Of a stretch of 64,000 bases of DNA, positions 1 through 11,706 are shown in pieces. Source of the stretch: Bartonella kosoyi (GTDB lineage Bacteria; Pseudomonadota; Alphaproteobacteria; Rhizobiales; Rhizobiaceae). The position numbers were made by a program, and so were the translations under genes. The stretch covers positions 1,798,001 to 1,862,000 of the forward strand of contig NZ_CP031843.2 in the NCBI RefSeq assembly GCF_003606325.2, written 5' to 3'. Numbering within the stretch: position 1 is the stretch's first letter; every line of letters starts with the position of its first letter. Under the pieces are notes generated by a model that saw only the letters and a program-made list of their open reading frames with translations, was not told the DNA's origin and ran no database searches.

Positions 1-477
1 AAGAGCATAAAGGAGAGTTGCTAATATGTAACCCGGAATTCCTCTCCTACGTATCTGTTCTGAAAACAGCCAAGCAGACATCACCACAAAAGCTGGTTTC
101 ATAAACTCTGATGCTTGTACAGAAAAACCAAAGAGCAAAATCCACCGCCGGGCTCCCTTTAATTCAGGACCCCAAAATAAGGTTGCCACCATAAGAGCAA
201 GCGTTACAATAAGTAAAAGAGCACATAAACGACGAATATTAGGAAGCGAAAAAAAAGAAATGGTAACCATCGTAAAAAATGCTGCAATGCTAAAAATGAT
301 ATGCCAGCGAACAAAATAAAAACTATCAGCAATTCCGATTTTTTTTGCAATAGTGGGGCTAGCAGCAAAAGACAGCATAATGCCAATCCCCATTAAAATT
401 AAACAAGCTGCAAAGATAGAGCGATCAATTGTCCACCACCAATTCGCAATTGGGTCTCTATCTGCACGCGTAATCAT
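1..477 (-). CDS. ftsW: Lipid II polymerase / division protein FtsW, C-terminal part outside window
   Basis: SEDS-family membrane glycosyltransferase that polymerises septal peptidoglycan with FtsI. Reading back from an ATG at 477 gives 159 codons open to the window edge, starting MITRADRDPIANWWWTIDRS, followed by hydrophobic segments (ILMGIGIMLSFAAS; FFTMVTISFFSLP; LLIVTLALMVATLFWG) and the family stretch GPELKGARRW. A ribosome site AAGGTGG lies just upstream of the ATG. It follows murD on the same strand by about 145 bases, its normal place in Rhizobiales division clusters. The C-terminal half, with the catalytic loops, is not visible. Confidence 0.9.
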   Translation of the reverse strand, partial: MITRADRDPIANWWWTIDRSIFAACLILMGIGIMLSFAASPTIAKKIGIADSFYFVRWHIIFSIAAFFTMVTISFFSLPNIRRLCALLLIVTLALMVATLFWGPELKGARRWILLFGFSVQASEFMKPAFVVMSAWLFSEQIRRRGIPGYILATLLYAL

Positions 478-622
478 TTATAGCCACCTTATCCGTTTTA
501 TAAATTATCTCAAAGTGATAAGGTTCCTCAACCTGTCCAACAAACACTTTAAAAACTAAATTACACAAAAAAAGATTCTGGAGTCTTAACGCAAAAATAT
601 TTTTTATAAGTAATGCTTCTTT

Positions 623-2017
623 TTATTGTAATTGCATCACCAAAGAGATAAACGTTTCTCCCCGCACCTCATAATTTTTAAATTGGTCATAACTTGCACA
701 AGCAGGTGACAAAAGAACCACCACCTCCTTTGCCTTGCAATGCATTGCGTCAATGGTGGCTTCACGCACCGCATTTTCTAAAGTTAAGCTCATAGAAAAG
801 GGAAAAGAAGATCCAATCATCCGCGCAAATTCTTCTGCTGCACTCCCAATCAAATAGGCTTTACGAATTTTAGGAAAAAATTCTCTAAGAGGCTCAATTC
901 CTCCCTTTTTTGCCTGCCCCCCAACAATCCAAAAAATATCATTAAAAGCGCAAAGTGCTGGCGCTGTTGCATCTGCATTCGTTGCCTTGCTATCATTGAT
1001 AAACAAAACTGTCCCCATTTTACGGACTTGCTGCATACGATGAGGCAGTCCTTTATAGCTTGCTAAATGCTCATTTATAGAGGGATCGGTTATTTTTAAA
1101 GCCTGCAACGTTGCCAAAGACATAAGAGCATTTTGCGCATTATGACCTCCGCGCAAAGCAGTCACAGAAGCAAGATCTGCAAGCATATGTCGCTGTCCTT
1201 GACGGACAGAAAAAAGCTTGGTCCCCTCTGCATAAAAACCATTTTTAACAAAATGATCCTTGGAAATGGCCCCAATTTGATGCCCCTCGTGAAGCAATTG
1301 TTGATACAACATCTTACAAACTGCATCATCAACGGAAATAAAAGCCTGAGAAGCCTGAGCAACTAGATGTCTTTTGGTTTGCACATAACCAGCAAAACTC
1401 CCATGACGATCAATATGATCAGGTGTCAAATTTAATAAAAGCCCAATGGTTGGCTGAAGAGAGGGCGTAAGATCAATTTGAAACGATGAACATTCAATGA
1501 CATAGATACGTTGTTTAACAAAGGGCTTAAGCGTTAATATCGCCTGTCCAATATTTCCCCCCATTTGCACATCATAACCCATTTTGTCCAACAAATGCGC
1601 AAGCAAAGCCGTTGTTGTCGACTTTCCATTCGTCCCCGTAATCGCAATGAAAGGAACATCCTCATCACAAAAACCATAACGCTGTAAAAAATGATGGCGC
1701 GCACGAACAAATAATTCAATATCACCGATAATTTCTATATTTGCTTGACGTGCTTTTTCAACAACCCAATGGGGTTTAGGATAATTTAAAGGAACGCCAG
1801 GTGCGAGAATCAATGCTACAAATTCCGACCAATTTTCACCGTGAAGATCTCTTGTTGGAATATTTTGCCGAAAAGCTTCTTGCACACTCGCAGGATGATC
1901 ATCCCATGCTACCACTTCTGCACCGCCACGCATCAACGCTTGTGCCGTTGCTAATCCAGACTTCCCTAATCCAAAAAGAGCAACTTTTTTCCCCTTATAA
2001 CACGCAACAGAAATCAA
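623..2017 (-). CDS. murD: UDP-N-acetylmuramoyl-L-alanine--D-glutamate ligase
   Basis: Cytoplasmic Mur ligase adding D-glutamate to UDP-MurNAc-L-Ala. The ATP loop is seen as [18 protein letters not shown], with the family motifs [17 protein letters not shown] and [17 protein letters not shown] further on and the C-terminal [13 protein letters not shown] place the start at TTG 2017 (reads [11 protein letters not shown]), preceded by GGTGAG, which gives 464 residues, the usual length. The longer reading frame back to 2065 would run deep into mraY. Only 4 bases separate the start from the mraY stop, so translation is probably coupled. Confidence 0.95.
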   Translation of the reverse strand: MISVACYKGKKVALFGLGKSGLATAQALMRGGAEVVAWDDHPASVQEAFRQNIPTRDLHGENWSEFVALILAPGVPLNYPKPHWVVEKARQANIEIIGDIELFVRARHHFLQRYGFCDEDVPFIAITGTNGKSTTTALLAHLLDKMGYDVQMGGNIGQAILTLKPFVKQRIYVIECSSFQIDLTPSLQPTIGLLLNLTPDHIDRHGSFAGYVQTKRHLVAQASQAFISVDDAVCKMLYQQLLHEGHQIGAISKDHFVKNGFYAEGTKLFSVRQGQRHMLADLASVTALRGGHNAQNALMSLATLQALKITDPSINEHLASYKGLPHRMQQVRKMGTVLFINDSKATNADATAPALCAFNDIFWIVGGQAKKGGIEPLREFFPKIRKAYLIGSAAEEFARMIGSSFPFSMSLTLENAVREATIDAMHCKAKEVVVLLSPACASYDQFKNYEVRGETFISLVMQLQ

Positions 2018-2021
2018 AATC

Positions 2022-3092
2022 TCACCGCAATTTAAGTGTTGAAAGACCAATGAGAGCAAGAACAATTGAAATAATCCAGAAACGTATCACCACTTGGCTT
2101 TCAGTCCAGCCTTTTTTCTCAAAATGATGATGGATTGGTGCCATAAGAAACACGCGTTTTCTTGTCAATTTGAAATAACCAACCTGAATAACGACTGAAA
2201 AAGCTTCCACAACGAACAACCCACCAATAAGAGCCAAAACAATTTCATGCTTCGTAGCAACCGCAACAGTCCCCAGTAGACCTCCAAGAGCCAATGAGCC
2301 AGTATCCCCCATAAAAATAGCAGCAGGTGGGGCATTAAACCATAAAAAGCCAAGCCCTGCCCCTACAACAGCACCCAATAAAACGGCGAGTTCACCTGTT
2401 CCCGATACATAGTGTATTTGGAGGTAATCAGCAAAATTCATATTACCACAAAGATAAGCAATCAGAGCAAAAGATAAGGCCGCAACCATCACAGGAACAA
2501 TCGCAAGCCCATCAAGTCCATCGGTCAAATTAACTGCATTCCCCGTGGCAACAATGACAAAAGCAGAAAAAGGAATAAAAAACCAGCCCAAATTGATAAG
2601 ATAATCTTTCAAAAAAGGCAAAGCGAATCCAGTTGAGCCAATTTGCAGGATGATAAAAGCAGCAATTGCTGCAACAACAAACTCCAAGCTTAGACGTGCT
2701 TTCCCAGAAAATCCTTTGTCTGTTTGTTTTGTAACCTTAAGATAATCATCATAAAATCCAATAGCCCCAAAAGAAAGCATAACCAAGAGCGATACCCAAA
2801 AATAAATATTCGATAAATTACACCATAAAAATGCCGATACAACAATACCGGTTAAAATCATCAATCCACCCATTGTAGGTGTTCCAGCCTTTTTAAAATG
2901 TGTTTGAGGACCATCGGCACGAATTGGTTGCCCTCTGCCCTGACGCAATTTAAGAGAAGCAATGATGCTAGGTCCAAACAAAAAAACAATGAGCCCCGAG
3001 GTCAGCATCGCTGCTATCGTGCGAAAAGTAATATAACGAAAAACATTCACACCTGGAAGCCAATCACTCAACGAAGAAAAAAACAGCATCAT
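2022..3092 (-). CDS. mraY: Phospho-N-acetylmuramoyl-pentapeptide transferase
   Basis: Integral membrane enzyme transferring phospho-MurNAc-pentapeptide to undecaprenyl phosphate to make lipid I. At 356 residues with about ten hydrophobic segments it has the normal size. Family signatures visible are [30 protein letters not shown] (the aspartate-rich catalytic loop), [20 protein letters not shown] and the histidine loop [12 protein letters not shown]. It lies between murF and murD on one strand. Two adjacent ATGs exist at the start; the first is used here. Confidence 0.96.
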   Translation of the reverse strand: MMLFFSSLSDWLPGVNVFRYITFRTIAAMLTSGLIVFLFGPSIIASLKLRQGRGQPIRADGPQTHFKKAGTPTMGGLMILTGIVVSAFLWCNLSNIYFWVSLLVMLSFGAIGFYDDYLKVTKQTDKGFSGKARLSLEFVVAAIAAFIILQIGSTGFALPFLKDYLINLGWFFIPFSAFVIVATGNAVNLTDGLDGLAIVPVMVAALSFALIAYLCGNMNFADYLQIHYVSGTGELAVLLGAVVGAGLGFLWFNAPPAAIFMGDTGSLALGGLLGTVAVATKHEIVLALIGGLFVVEAFSVVIQVGYFKLTRKRVFLMAPIHHHFEKKGWTESQVVIRFWIISIVLALIGLSTLKLR

Positions 3093-3116
3093 GAGACAAA
3101 AAACCTCTTAAAACTA

Positions 3117-4535
3117 TCAAGAAACCGCTTTATAGCGATCCAGCAATGCAGCCACAATATTTGATGAACAAAGGCTATTGGATGATTTAATCATAAGCAG
3201 ATCGCCAGGAGAAATTTCGGTCAAAAGAAGCGGTAAAATTTTCTCAATATTTTCAGCATAATGAACCTTAACATCAGCAGACAAATCACTGACTAAAGAT
3301 TTCATCGCCTCACCAAATAAAAAAACGGGATTAGCACCAGAAAGACGGATTGGCTTTATTAAATCATGATGAAGCTTTTCACTATACTCTCCTAACTCTA
3401 ACATATCCCCTAAAACAGCAATTCGCCGTCCCTTCTCTCCTACTGGTCCTGTAGCAAGAAGCGCAAGAGCAGCACGCATAGAAGCAGGATTAGCATTATA
3501 GCTTTCATCAATGAGATAAAATTCACCTTCATTTGATAAAGACAATCGATAACGAATACCCCGCCCCTTTTGAGGAGAAAAATGGCTCAAAGAAAACACA
3601 ATAGAATCCAAATCAACACCAACGGCATCACAAGCCGCAATAACTCCTAAACTATTTTGCACAATATGACGCCCCGGAGCTCCAATTTGAACTTCCCTAT
3701 CCTGTCCTCCAATACACACAATCATGGAAGAATGATTGGTTAAAAGACGTATATCCCGCGCCTGATAATCAGCATTTTCAGTCTCACCAAAGCTTAAGAT
3801 CTTTTTCACACCGCATTGCTTTGCTTTTTGAACAAGATAAGAAAAAAAAGCACTATCCGCATTTAAAATGGCAATACCTTCTTCATCCAATCCTTCAAAA
3901 ATTTCAGCTTTTGCCTCTGCTATTTCTTCAAGATCTTTGAAAAAACCCATATGTCCTGCACAAATATGCGTAATGAGAGCAACATGCGGACAAACCAGTT
4001 TAACCAGAGGGCGAATTTCATCTTTATGATTCATGCCAATTTCAAAGATACCATAATCACTCTCCACAGGCATCCGTGCTAAAGTCAGTGGAACCCCCCA
4101 GCAATTGTTTAAAGAAGCGAGATTGGCATGAACCTTCCCAGCCGTTGCAAGAACTTGTTTTAAAGCTTCTTTTGTTGTTGTTTTTCCCACTGATCCTGTT
4201 ATCGCGATAATTTTAGCTCTTGAACGCTTGCGCGCGGCTTTCCCAAGTTTTTCTAGGGCTTGCAAAACATCCGGAACAACAATCAATGGAGCCGATATCT
4301 TTTCTATATCCTTCAAACGATGTTCTGCCACAATAAGAACGCCTGCACCTCGTGCATAAGCTTGCGCAGCAAAATCATGTCCATCAAGATGATGCCCCTT
4401 AATGCAGAAAAAAATATCGCCTTCTGCAAGAGTACGGCTATCAATGGAAACACCAGGAAAAGTTTCTGGCACGCTTCCCATTACAATACCATCAATGGCC
4501 GCAACCAGTGCTTGTTTATCCCATAAAGCTGTCAT
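3117..4535 (-). CDS. murF: UDP-MurNAc-tripeptide--D-Ala-D-Ala ligase
   Basis: Mur ligase adding the D-Ala-D-Ala dipeptide to complete the UDP-MurNAc-pentapeptide. At 472 residues it shows the Mur N-terminal domain ([19 protein letters not shown]), the ATP loop [15 protein letters not shown] near residue 113, [18 protein letters not shown], and the C-terminal domain [16 protein letters not shown] and [10 protein letters not shown]. Its start overlaps the murE stop by 4 bases (ATGA type), the mark of a tightly coupled operon. Confidence 0.96.
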   Translation of the reverse strand: MTALWDKQALVAAIDGIVMGSVPETFPGVSIDSRTLAEGDIFFCIKGHHLDGHDFAAQAYARGAGVLIVAEHRLKDIEKISAPLIVVPDVLQALEKLGKAARKRSRAKIIAITGSVGKTTTKEALKQVLATAGKVHANLASLNNCWGVPLTLARMPVESDYGIFEIGMNHKDEIRPLVKLVCPHVALITHICAGHMGFFKDLEEIAEAKAEIFEGLDEEGIAILNADSAFFSYLVQKAKQCGVKKILSFGETENADYQARDIRLLTNHSSMIVCIGGQDREVQIGAPGRHIVQNSLGVIAACDAVGVDLDSIVFSLSHFSPQKGRGIRYRLSLSNEGEFYLIDESYNANPASMRAALALLATGPVGEKGRRIAVLGDMLELGEYSEKLHHDLIKPIRLSGANPVFLFGEAMKSLVSDLSADVKVHYAENIEKILPLLLTEISPGDLLMIKSSNSLCSSNIVAALLDRYKAVS

Positions 4536-5983
4536 CTCCTCCGGTCCTCTAGAGCTTCTATCGCTTTCAGACGATCTGAAAAAGGATACGTTGTCTGCCC
4601 TATAATTTGGCCATCTTCATGACCTTTTCCAGCAATAATGAGTGTATCACCAGCTTTCAAAAGCCCTACCGCATAAAAAATAGCTTCACCACGATCTGCT
4701 ATCTCTATTGCTGTTGGTACCGCCTGTAAAATATCCTTGCGTATTTTTTCTGGCTTTTCTGTGCGCGGATTATCATCCGTTACAATAACCATATCCGCTT
4801 TATCTGCTGCAATTTTTCCCATCAAAGCTCTTTTTCCTTGATCTCTATCCCCTCCACAACCAAAAACAACAACCAAACGCCCTTGCGTAAAGGGACGAAC
4901 AGACAGCAAAACCTGCTCTAAAGCTTCTGGTTTATGCGCATAATCAATATAAACAGGCGCATTCTTTTCTGTCTTTCCAACAAACTCTAACCGTCCAGGT
5001 GCTCCCTGCAAAGTTTCAAGGGCAGAAAAAACCTTATCAGGAGAAAGTCCTGTTGCAAGGGCCAGCCCTGCCGCCACAAGCGCATTGGCTACCTGAAAGT
5101 CTCCTGCTAAAGGCAAATCAAATGTATAAATCTTATTTTCCACACGACACTCAATACACTGTTTTGAACGTTGATGTTCAACACGATTAATTGTGATAAA
5201 TTGTCCCTTACGTCCAATTGTCAAGACACGGCGGCGCGCTTGTGTAACAGCATCAATAACTTTTTGTGAATAGACATCATCAGCAAAAATCAGAGCAGGC
5301 GCAGATACAGGCAACAGTGTATCAAACAACCTCATTTTAGCCCGCAAATAATCCTCCACGCATTTGTGATAATCCATGTGATCTCGCCCTAAATTGGTAA
5401 AGGCACCAGCCGTTAAACGGACTCCATCAAGTCGTCCTTGATCAAGCCCATGTGAAGAAGCTTCAAGAGCGGCATGGGTCACACCTTCATGAGAAATTTC
5501 ACGAAGAAGACGATGCAAGACAACTGGATCAGGTGTTGTGAGAGAACCATAATCATTCCGATGAGGTGAAACAACACCAACTGTTCCTATACTGGCAGCA
5601 CACAATCCAACATGAGTCCAAATTTGCCGGATAAAAGAGACAACAGATGTTTTACCACTTGTCCCCGTCACAGCAACAACCGTTTCAGGCTGAGAACCAT
5701 AAAAACGGGCAGCGGCCAACGCAAGACTATGACGAACATTCAAAACACGTAAAATTGGAACAGACAAATCCTCAAGAACCGTCTGACAATCAGTAACGAT
5801 TGCGCGTGCTCCCCGCTTTATCGCATCATTGATATATTCTCTTCCATCCCCTTGCTTTCCTCGAACAGCGACAAAAACATAGCCCGGCAAAACTTGTCGA
5901 GAATCTGCACTGATTCCTGTTATTTCCATTGAAGAAAGCTTCTGATCTTCAAGACATTCTGTAAAAACTGTTCCAAACAACAT
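4532..5983 (-). CDS. murE: UDP-MurNAc-Ala-Glu--meso-diaminopimelate ligase
   Basis: Adds the third stem-peptide residue, expected to be meso-diaminopimelate in this lineage. The 483-residue protein has the MurE N-terminal element [19 protein letters not shown], the ATP loop [13 protein letters not shown], the carbamylated-lysine region ([18 protein letters not shown]) and the C-terminal [17 protein letters not shown] followed by [14 protein letters not shown]. The DNPR signature is the usual mark of the m-DAP-adding type. It sits between ftsI and murF. Confidence 0.96.
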   Translation of the reverse strand: MLFGTVFTECLEDQKLSSMEITGISADSRQVLPGYVFVAVRGKQGDGREYINDAIKRGARAIVTDCQTVLEDLSVPILRVLNVRHSLALAAARFYGSQPETVVAVTGTSGKTSVVSFIRQIWTHVGLCAASIGTVGVVSPHRNDYGSLTTPDPVVLHRLLREISHEGVTHAALEASSHGLDQGRLDGVRLTAGAFTNLGRDHMDYHKCVEDYLRAKMRLFDTLLPVSAPALIFADDVYSQKVIDAVTQARRRVLTIGRKGQFITINRVEHQRSKQCIECRVENKIYTFDLPLAGDFQVANALVAAGLALATGLSPDKVFSALETLQGAPGRLEFVGKTEKNAPVYIDYAHKPEALEQVLLSVRPFTQGRLVVVFGCGGDRDQGKRALMGKIAADKADMVIVTDDNPRTEKPEKIRKDILQAVPTAIEIADRGEAIFYAVGLLKAGDTLIIAGKGHEDGQIIGQTTYPFSDRLKAIEALEDRRR

Positions 5984-6006
5984 AACGACGCACCTTTATA
6001 TTCATT

Positions 6007-7749
6007 TTACCGCTGTTTAACAAAACTTGAATGGTTCTTTTTACCTAAAAAAGGCTCATATTCTTTTTTAAAATCCGGCTTTACACCAAGAAAACTGGCT
6101 GAACGACGAACAATATTTGCAAGCATTGGTCCAGCATTCATCCCTGCTGTTGCGGAATTTTTTCCCTCTTCTGGCTTAGGTTCATCAATAATTGTTAAAA
6201 CAACATAAGCAGGATCATCAATCGGAAAAGCAGCCAGAAAACTATTGAAATTTTTTGTTTTAGAATATTTTCCATTTTCAACTTTCTCAGCTGTTCCGGT
6301 TTTTCCGCCCACTCGATAGCCTTCTACTTTTGCATTACGTCCAGACCCAATATCACTATTTAATTTATAAAGGTAACGCATATTTTGACTTGTTTTGGCC
6401 TTCAAAACCTGTTTTGCATGATGCAAAGTTTGTTTTTTTGTCCGTTTTAAAAATGTCGGCTCAATCAACCAACCACCATTCATTAAAGCAGCAGCCCCAA
6501 CGGCTGTTTGTAAGGGTGTTGTTGCCATACCATGCCCAAAAGAAATTGTCATAGAATGAATATCCTTCCAATGATGAGGCACAATAGGATGGGCAACTTC
6601 AGGCAATTCTGTTGTAAGACGATCCAAAAGCCCAAGTTTTTGCAAAAAACTGCGATGTTTATCAATCCCTATCGCTAATGCCTCTTTAGCAGAACCAATG
6701 TTGGAAGAATAAATAAAAACCTCCCATAACGTTAAGGGACGATTTTTTCCGTGAAAATCATGAATCGTATAGCCACTACTTGCTTTTATGGGCCTTGAAG
6801 CATCAATAACACTGTTTAAATGAAAAATATCGGAATCAAGAGCCATAGCAGTCGTAAAACTTTTAATGATCGATCCCATTTCAAAGGTTCCAGCTGTCAT
6901 CCGATTAAGACGATCACTTTTTAAAGCTTCAATAGGGTTTCCAGGATCAAAATCTGGGAGTGATGCCAAAGCCAAAATTTCCCCCGTGTGTATATTTAAA
7001 ATAACAGCGCCTGCAGCAATCGCCTTATAACGCTTCATAGCCTGAATAAGTTCATCATGAACAATTGCCTGAAGTCGCACATCAATCGAAAGCTGAACTT
7101 GTTTTAATGATTCTTCCACGGCAAGACCAGCAGCACGCAGAGCACTCAACCCCGTATCATCAATATATTTTTCCATACCTGCAATGCCCTGATTATCCAC
7201 ATTGACCATGCCGAGAATATGGGAAGTTATAGGTCCATCGGGATAAAAACGACGAATTTCAGTCCGAAAACCAATTCCTGGAATACCAAGAGCCATAATT
7301 TGCGTTTTCTGCATGGGTGTTAACCCACGCTGTATCCAAGAAAAACCGGTTTTTCTTTTTAAACGCTTATAAGTTTCCTGCCAATTGAGATCAGGCAAAA
7401 CTGTTGAAAGCAATTCAATTGTTTCATCCACATCAATAATACGCCGTGGCTCAGCAAAAAGTGAATAGGTTTTAATATCTGTTGCTAATAAACGACCATT
7501 ACGATCAACAATATCAGGTCGTGCCGTCAATTGCAGAATGCTTGGTCCCTTTGCTTCTTCAATCTGTCCACCTTCCAGCCCGTAAGAAATAAGGCAAGCT
7601 CCCATGATGCCATATAAAATTAAAAAGCAGAACAACGAAAAAAGTAACCGTGGACGACTAGAGTACGAACGACGAACAGAAACATGATGATGATTCAACG
7701 AATCCTTTAAGCACTTTTTTTTCTTTGAGAATAAAAAGGACGATTTCAT
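6007..7749 (-). CDS. ftsI: Septal peptidoglycan transpeptidase (penicillin-binding protein 3)
   Basis: Monofunctional class B PBP that crosslinks septal peptidoglycan together with FtsW. The 580-residue protein has a basic cytoplasmic head, one membrane segment (LLFSLFCFLILYGIMGACLI, about residues 35-54), a dimerisation domain (RPDIVDRNGRLLATDI) and a transpeptidase domain with all three active-site motifs: SxxK as GSIIKSF, SxN as YSSNIGSA and KTG as VGGKTGTAEK. Its ATG overlaps the ftsL stop by 4 bases. The C-terminal extension past the transpeptidase is short and basic. Confidence 0.95.
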   Translation of the reverse strand: MKSSFLFSKKKKCLKDSLNHHHVSVRRSYSSRPRLLFSLFCFLILYGIMGACLISYGLEGGQIEEAKGPSILQLTARPDIVDRNGRLLATDIKTYSLFAEPRRIIDVDETIELLSTVLPDLNWQETYKRLKRKTGFSWIQRGLTPMQKTQIMALGIPGIGFRTEIRRFYPDGPITSHILGMVNVDNQGIAGMEKYIDDTGLSALRAAGLAVEESLKQVQLSIDVRLQAIVHDELIQAMKRYKAIAAGAVILNIHTGEILALASLPDFDPGNPIEALKSDRLNRMTAGTFEMGSIIKSFTTAMALDSDIFHLNSVIDASRPIKASSGYTIHDFHGKNRPLTLWEVFIYSSNIGSAKEALAIGIDKHRSFLQKLGLLDRLTTELPEVAHPIVPHHWKDIHSMTISFGHGMATTPLQTAVGAAALMNGGWLIEPTFLKRTKKQTLHHAKQVLKAKTSQNMRYLYKLNSDIGSGRNAKVEGYRVGGKTGTAEKVENGKYSKTKNFNSFLAAFPIDDPAYVVLTIIDEPKPEEGKNSATAGMNAGPMLANIVRRSASFLGVKPDFKKEYEPFLGKKNHSSFVKQR

Positions 7750-8153
7750 TGCTGTGCGCCTTTTTGAACAACGCGATTGACTTGAGAAGCCCGATTATTT
7801 GCCAAAATATCCTGATGATCTTCCAAGATATTTTGTTTAATTATTTCTTCAATTGGATCGTGTTCTCGTACCGGAATATCTTTAAGCTCCACGATTTGAT
7901 GCGGCTGTATAACCTCTAACCCAAGTTGTTTTTGATAACGTTTCGCAAGTTTTTGCATGCGTGAAGGCCTTATCATGACAGCCCACTCAGCATGAAGCAA
8001 ACTCACCGTATTTTTTGCTGCAGCAATTTCATGCTCAAGATGACGAACCTCACTCATACGTTTTTGAACATCATATTTTACTTTATAAGTAAGGCCTGCC
8101 ATACAAATCATAATCATCACTAAAATCATATCAAATGTACGGAAAACTGTCAT
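7746..8153 (-). CDS. ftsL: FtsL-like bitopic division protein
   Basis: Small division protein expected to link FtsW/FtsI to the divisome. It has one N-terminal membrane segment ([18 protein letters not shown], about residues 8-25) and then a periplasmic stretch rich in charged heptads typical of a coiled coil ([20 protein letters not shown]). The assignment rests on topology, size (135 residues) and position between rsmH and ftsI, with 4-base overlaps on both sides; FtsL sequences are poorly conserved. The C-terminal 40 residues are hydrophilic and of unknown role. Confidence 0.85.
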   Translation of the reverse strand: MTVFRTFDMILVMIMICMAGLTYKVKYDVQKRMSEVRHLEHEIAAAKNTVSLLHAEWAVMIRPSRMQKLAKRYQKQLGLEVIQPHQIVELKDIPVREHDPIEEIIKQNILEDHQDILANNRASQVNRVVQKGAQQ

Positions 8154-9148
8154 TTCTTGCCACTTTCAAAACCGGCAATCTCTGCTAAACCAAATAATTT
8201 CATATCTTCCCCAAGAGCTTCTGCATCAGTCCGCACCCCCATACGCAATCTTGCAGAACGTGAACGAGGATTCTGCTGTAATTCCTCTTTATTTGCCGTT
8301 ATTCCCCCTTTAAACAAAGGGAAAAATGTTGCCGGAGAATGCTTTATTTCAGGTAAATGGCGTGATCTCATACCTTCTCCAGAACGAGAGACAAAAAATC
8401 TTTTAACCATACGATCTTCAAGAGAATGAAAACTGACAACCCCCAAACGGCCTCCAGCTTTTAAAATGCGTTCAGCAGCAAATAAACCACGCGCTAATTC
8501 ACCGATTTCATCATTAACATAGATACGAAGAGCTTGAAATACACGTGTTGCAGGATGAATGCGATCTCCAGGCTTGCGCCCTACCAACGCTTCGATAGCA
8601 TAAGCTAAATCACCTGTACGCAAAAAAGGCTGAACAGCACGACGCTTTTCAATCATTCGTGCAATTCGCCCTGCATAACGCTCTTCTCCTAATATCTTAA
8701 AAATACGCGCTAAATCCTTTGCTTTTAAATGATTGACAACATCACTGGCTGTAAAACCCGTCTGAGCCATTCGCATATCTAAGGGACCATCTTTTTGAAA
8801 AGAAAAGCCTCTTTCTGCTTCGTCAAGCTGCATTGAAGAGACACCAATATCCAAAATAACCGCATCCACCTTCTCTTCAACAACACGATCGAGCTGTGAA
8901 AATTCCATATGGACCAAACGAAGCCGTGGAAAAAATTCATCAACGAGGGTTTGACCGGCACCAATAGCATGCGGATCACGATCAAGAGCAATCACTTGTG
9001 CCCCTGCCTTTAACAAGGCGCGCGTATAACCACCAGCACCAAAGGTGCCATCAATCACTTTTGCTCCAACCAATGGCATAAGCCCAGCCAAAACTGGCTG
9101 CAACAACACTGGAATATGGCGTTCAGCTCTTTGATCCTGTTTTGTCAA
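8150..9148 (-). CDS. rsmH: 16S rRNA (cytosine(1402)-N(4))-methyltransferase
   Basis: SAM-dependent enzyme methylating N4 of C1402 in 16S rRNA. The 332-residue protein opens with [13 protein letters not shown] and motif [17 protein letters not shown], followed by [36 protein letters not shown] and the C-terminal [16 protein letters not shown]. The start codon appears to be TTG at 9148. It is the first gene of the division cluster here; no mraZ is found upstream, where RNase P RNA lies instead. Confidence 0.94.
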   Translation of the reverse strand: MTKQDQRAERHIPVLLQPVLAGLMPLVGAKVIDGTFGAGGYTRALLKAGAQVIALDRDPHAIGAGQTLVDEFFPRLRLVHMEFSQLDRVVEEKVDAVILDIGVSSMQLDEAERGFSFQKDGPLDMRMAQTGFTASDVVNHLKAKDLARIFKILGEERYAGRIARMIEKRRAVQPFLRTGDLAYAIEALVGRKPGDRIHPATRVFQALRIYVNDEIGELARGLFAAERILKAGGRLGVVSFHSLEDRMVKRFFVSRSGEGMRSRHLPEIKHSPATFFPLFKGGITANKEELQQNPRSRSARLRMGVRTDAEALGEDMKLFGLAEIAGFESGKK

Positions 9149-9415
9149 AATAATCCGTCTTGAAGTTATGCTATTTCAAATCAACAGCGCCCTCATGGCA
9201 ACCGATACCAGAATAACGAACCCTCAACTTTCATATACATCACCATGAAAGAAAAAAGTTAAAGATATTCCAAGACACATCCTAACGTATTATACTTAAA
9301 GAAATGTTATAGTTTTTTAAAACACTCTTTCATTCAAGTGTTCATTTAAAACGCAAACTCCATAAAAGATCATATGTCATTGAACATACAAAATATCGCG
9401 TATTATCCATAAAAT

Positions 9416-9803
9416 ATCAGTCGGCCTATAAGCCGGGTTCTGTAGTGTAAAGCTTATACTTTACATGGCAACCATTCATCTAGGACGGATGTTACCATCC
9501 GCCTCGTGCAACCTACCCGAATGACTCGCCCGGAAATCGGCTGCAAATTAAATCTTGCACGTCATTTCTATTTGGTCTTGCTCCCGGTGGGGTTTACCTT
9601 GCCACATTCATTACTGAATGCGCGGTGGGCTCTTACTCCACCCTTTCACCCTTACCTATAAAAATAGGCGGTTTGCTTTCTGTGGCACTTTCCCTAGGGT
9701 CACCCCCGCCGGGTGTTACCCGGCACCGTCTTTCCATGGAGCCCGGACTTTCCTCACCTGCCGCTTTTCAGCATTGGACAAGCGCGGCTGCCCAGCCGAC
9801 TGA
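9416..9803 (-). ncRNA. rnpB: RNase P RNA (bacterial type A)
   Basis: Catalytic RNA of ribonuclease P. Read on the minus strand, the 5' end GTCAGTCGGCTGGGCAGCCG is followed by the universal core GAGGAAAGTCCGGGCTCC near 9740-9760, and the 3' end shows the conserved CCCGGCTTATAGGCCGAC (9419-9436), which pairs back with the 5' region. The length, about 388 nt, suits alphaproteobacteria. Small open frames across it on the plus strand are shadows. Ends are uncertain by a few bases. Confidence 0.95.
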
Positions 9804-9897
9804 CGTATTAACTTATAAAACATTTTCTGCTCTGTGAAAATAGCATCTGAAAATATTTTATAGCCAATCCCTTTTAAAAAACGTTATTACTTTGTTG

Positions 9898-10407
9898 TTA
9901 TTTTAATGAAGCCAAATACATTTTCACTTTTGCGCAATATTTCGCCGAAATGGAATTCATTTTTTTTGCAGCATGTCCTGCATTATACTTAAGAATTGTA
10001 CCACACGTACTTCCCCCACTGAGTTTATAGGCCCGTGCCAAATAACGCATACCATATTCAAGATTGGTCGCAGGATCGTACAAATCTTTTACAGAACCAC
10101 TAAAGCCCAACCCTCGTGCCGTAGAGGGTTTTATTTGCATCAAACCTATTTCGCCCGCGGCCCCTTTTATGCTTGCCTTATAATTACTTTCAACTTTTAC
10201 AACAGCATGGGCTAAATTAACGGGAACATTATGCTTCGTTGCAAGTTTCTGAATAAGAAACTCATAAGGACGTGCAGGTGTCTTAGAAGCAACAATCACT
10301 GAGCCCTCTTTTGATTCTGCAATATTTAAGGCACTATGAGTCCAGTTTATATCGAATATAAAAAATACAGCACACGCTGTATTTAACAAGTTTTTTAAAA
10401 ATTGCAT
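9898..10407 (-). CDS. Exported soluble lytic transglycosylase (SLT domain)
   Basis: Small lysozyme-like enzyme likely to cleave peptidoglycan glycan strands in the periplasm. From ATG 10407 the protein has 169 residues: a signal-like start (MQFLKNLLNTACAVFFIF), then an SLT domain with catalytic glutamate in HAVVKVESNYKASIKGAAGE, the core motif GLMQIKPSTARGLGF, and LYDPATNLEYGMRYLARAY followed by KYNAGH. A longer frame back to 10470 would bury the signal peptide. Bartonella genomes carry short transglycosylases both alone and with secretion systems; no secretion genes are adjacent, so a general wall role is more likely. Confidence 0.85.
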   Translation of the reverse strand: MQFLKNLLNTACAVFFIFDINWTHSALNIAESKEGSVIVASKTPARPYEFLIQKLATKHNVPVNLAHAVVKVESNYKASIKGAAGEIGLMQIKPSTARGLGFSGSVKDLYDPATNLEYGMRYLARAYKLSGGSTCGTILKYNAGHAAKKMNSISAKYCAKVKMYLASLK

Positions 10408-11706
10408 TTTCTTTCTCTTCACAACATTCTCAAATTCTATTCGCCAATAGTTTGCAAGCGCATTGTACAAAAAAAGAAAGCAAAAGAACGGCTTGAAAAA
10501 GGAAATACTAAGACAATTTCAAGATAAAATTCTCTATCAAAAGAAAATCTCTTTATGCACAAATTATAGATTGTCCTATATCATAAATTAAAAAAAATAA
10601 AGAGACTATAGTTAATCTTACAGTATATTCAATGAATATGATATACTGGATAAATTTCTATTATTGCTATTTTATCACCAATTTTTATAGTACAAAGATA
10701 ACAATTTAAATAGACATAATATTTTTTACAGACGATGATTAAATTCTTTATTGAGATCAATTCCACCAAGCAATAGAGACAAAATCATCTTTACTGAAGA
10801 GCCTCGATATCACAAAAGTTTCAAAAAAAAATAAAAACCGTTATCCATGCTTCTCACGCGCCAATAAATGACCGCCACACTCTTTATCCTCAATAAACCA
10901 TTAACCAAAACCAATCTCTCACCCCAACATCGTGCATAAAAAGCTCATAAATATATCAAAACCCTCATACTCTTTATCAATTCAAAAGATGGCAACAGCC
11001 TTTGGTCTTTGAGATAACTCAAAGAAGCTTTTTACTTTTTTCTAAAAAGGACATTTATCCACAAAAGCCCCTTGCTTTGTGTTGTGTAAAAAAACTGATT
11101 TTCATTTCTTTAACAGATTGAAAATAAGAGAATTCCACAATATTTATAATTCTCATTTCACGTATAAAAGAATAAATAACCCTTATAGAACAATATCTTA
11201 GAAAAAAAATTATATTCCTCTTTATTTCTAAAATAAAGCTTAACGATTATTGTTGTCTGTTTTTTTAATTCTCGAAAATATTCCTCCCGCCCCCAAAAAG
11301 CCTTTTGAGAATTTTCTATTCTTCCACTCAAACAAAAAAAAATAACGGATATATAAAATCCGCTTAACATGTTTTATTATAACAATTCATGCCTTTGCTT
11401 TGCTAGCAATAAGCGCTCTCAGATCATTTCACCCTCTATGAAAAGTCTGTCTTGATTTGAGCTGTTTTTATTCCTTTGGTCATTGTAACCATTGATAATA
11501 CAGTTAACCTGAAGTATTCTCGATCAATTTACGATCACTCTTGTAATGATTGCAACCTGATTCCTATAATCCAATTTTTTTACCTTTTAGGTAATAGAAA
11601 TTTTGCTAATGATCTTACAAATTGACTATTTTCCTTATACTTTTCAAAACGTCACGAAAAGCTCTACCCCTTAAAATCAAATACAAAAGCACGATTAAAA
11701 AAATAA
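10408..11706. other. Gene-poor AT-rich interval
   Basis: No convincing gene is seen in about 1.3 kb. A 70-codon minus-strand frame at 11158-11370 lacks a ribosome site and looks random. An AT-rich inverted repeat (CAGTATAT / ATATACTG) lies near 10621-10648. Confidence 0.6.

Noticed and set aside
9618..9837. Two overlapping plus-strand frames of 61-70 codons
   Set aside because: They cross the RNase P RNA, whose conserved core explains the sequence.
11158..11370. 70-codon minus-strand frame
   Set aside because: No ribosome site, no family features, and composition like random AT-rich DNA.
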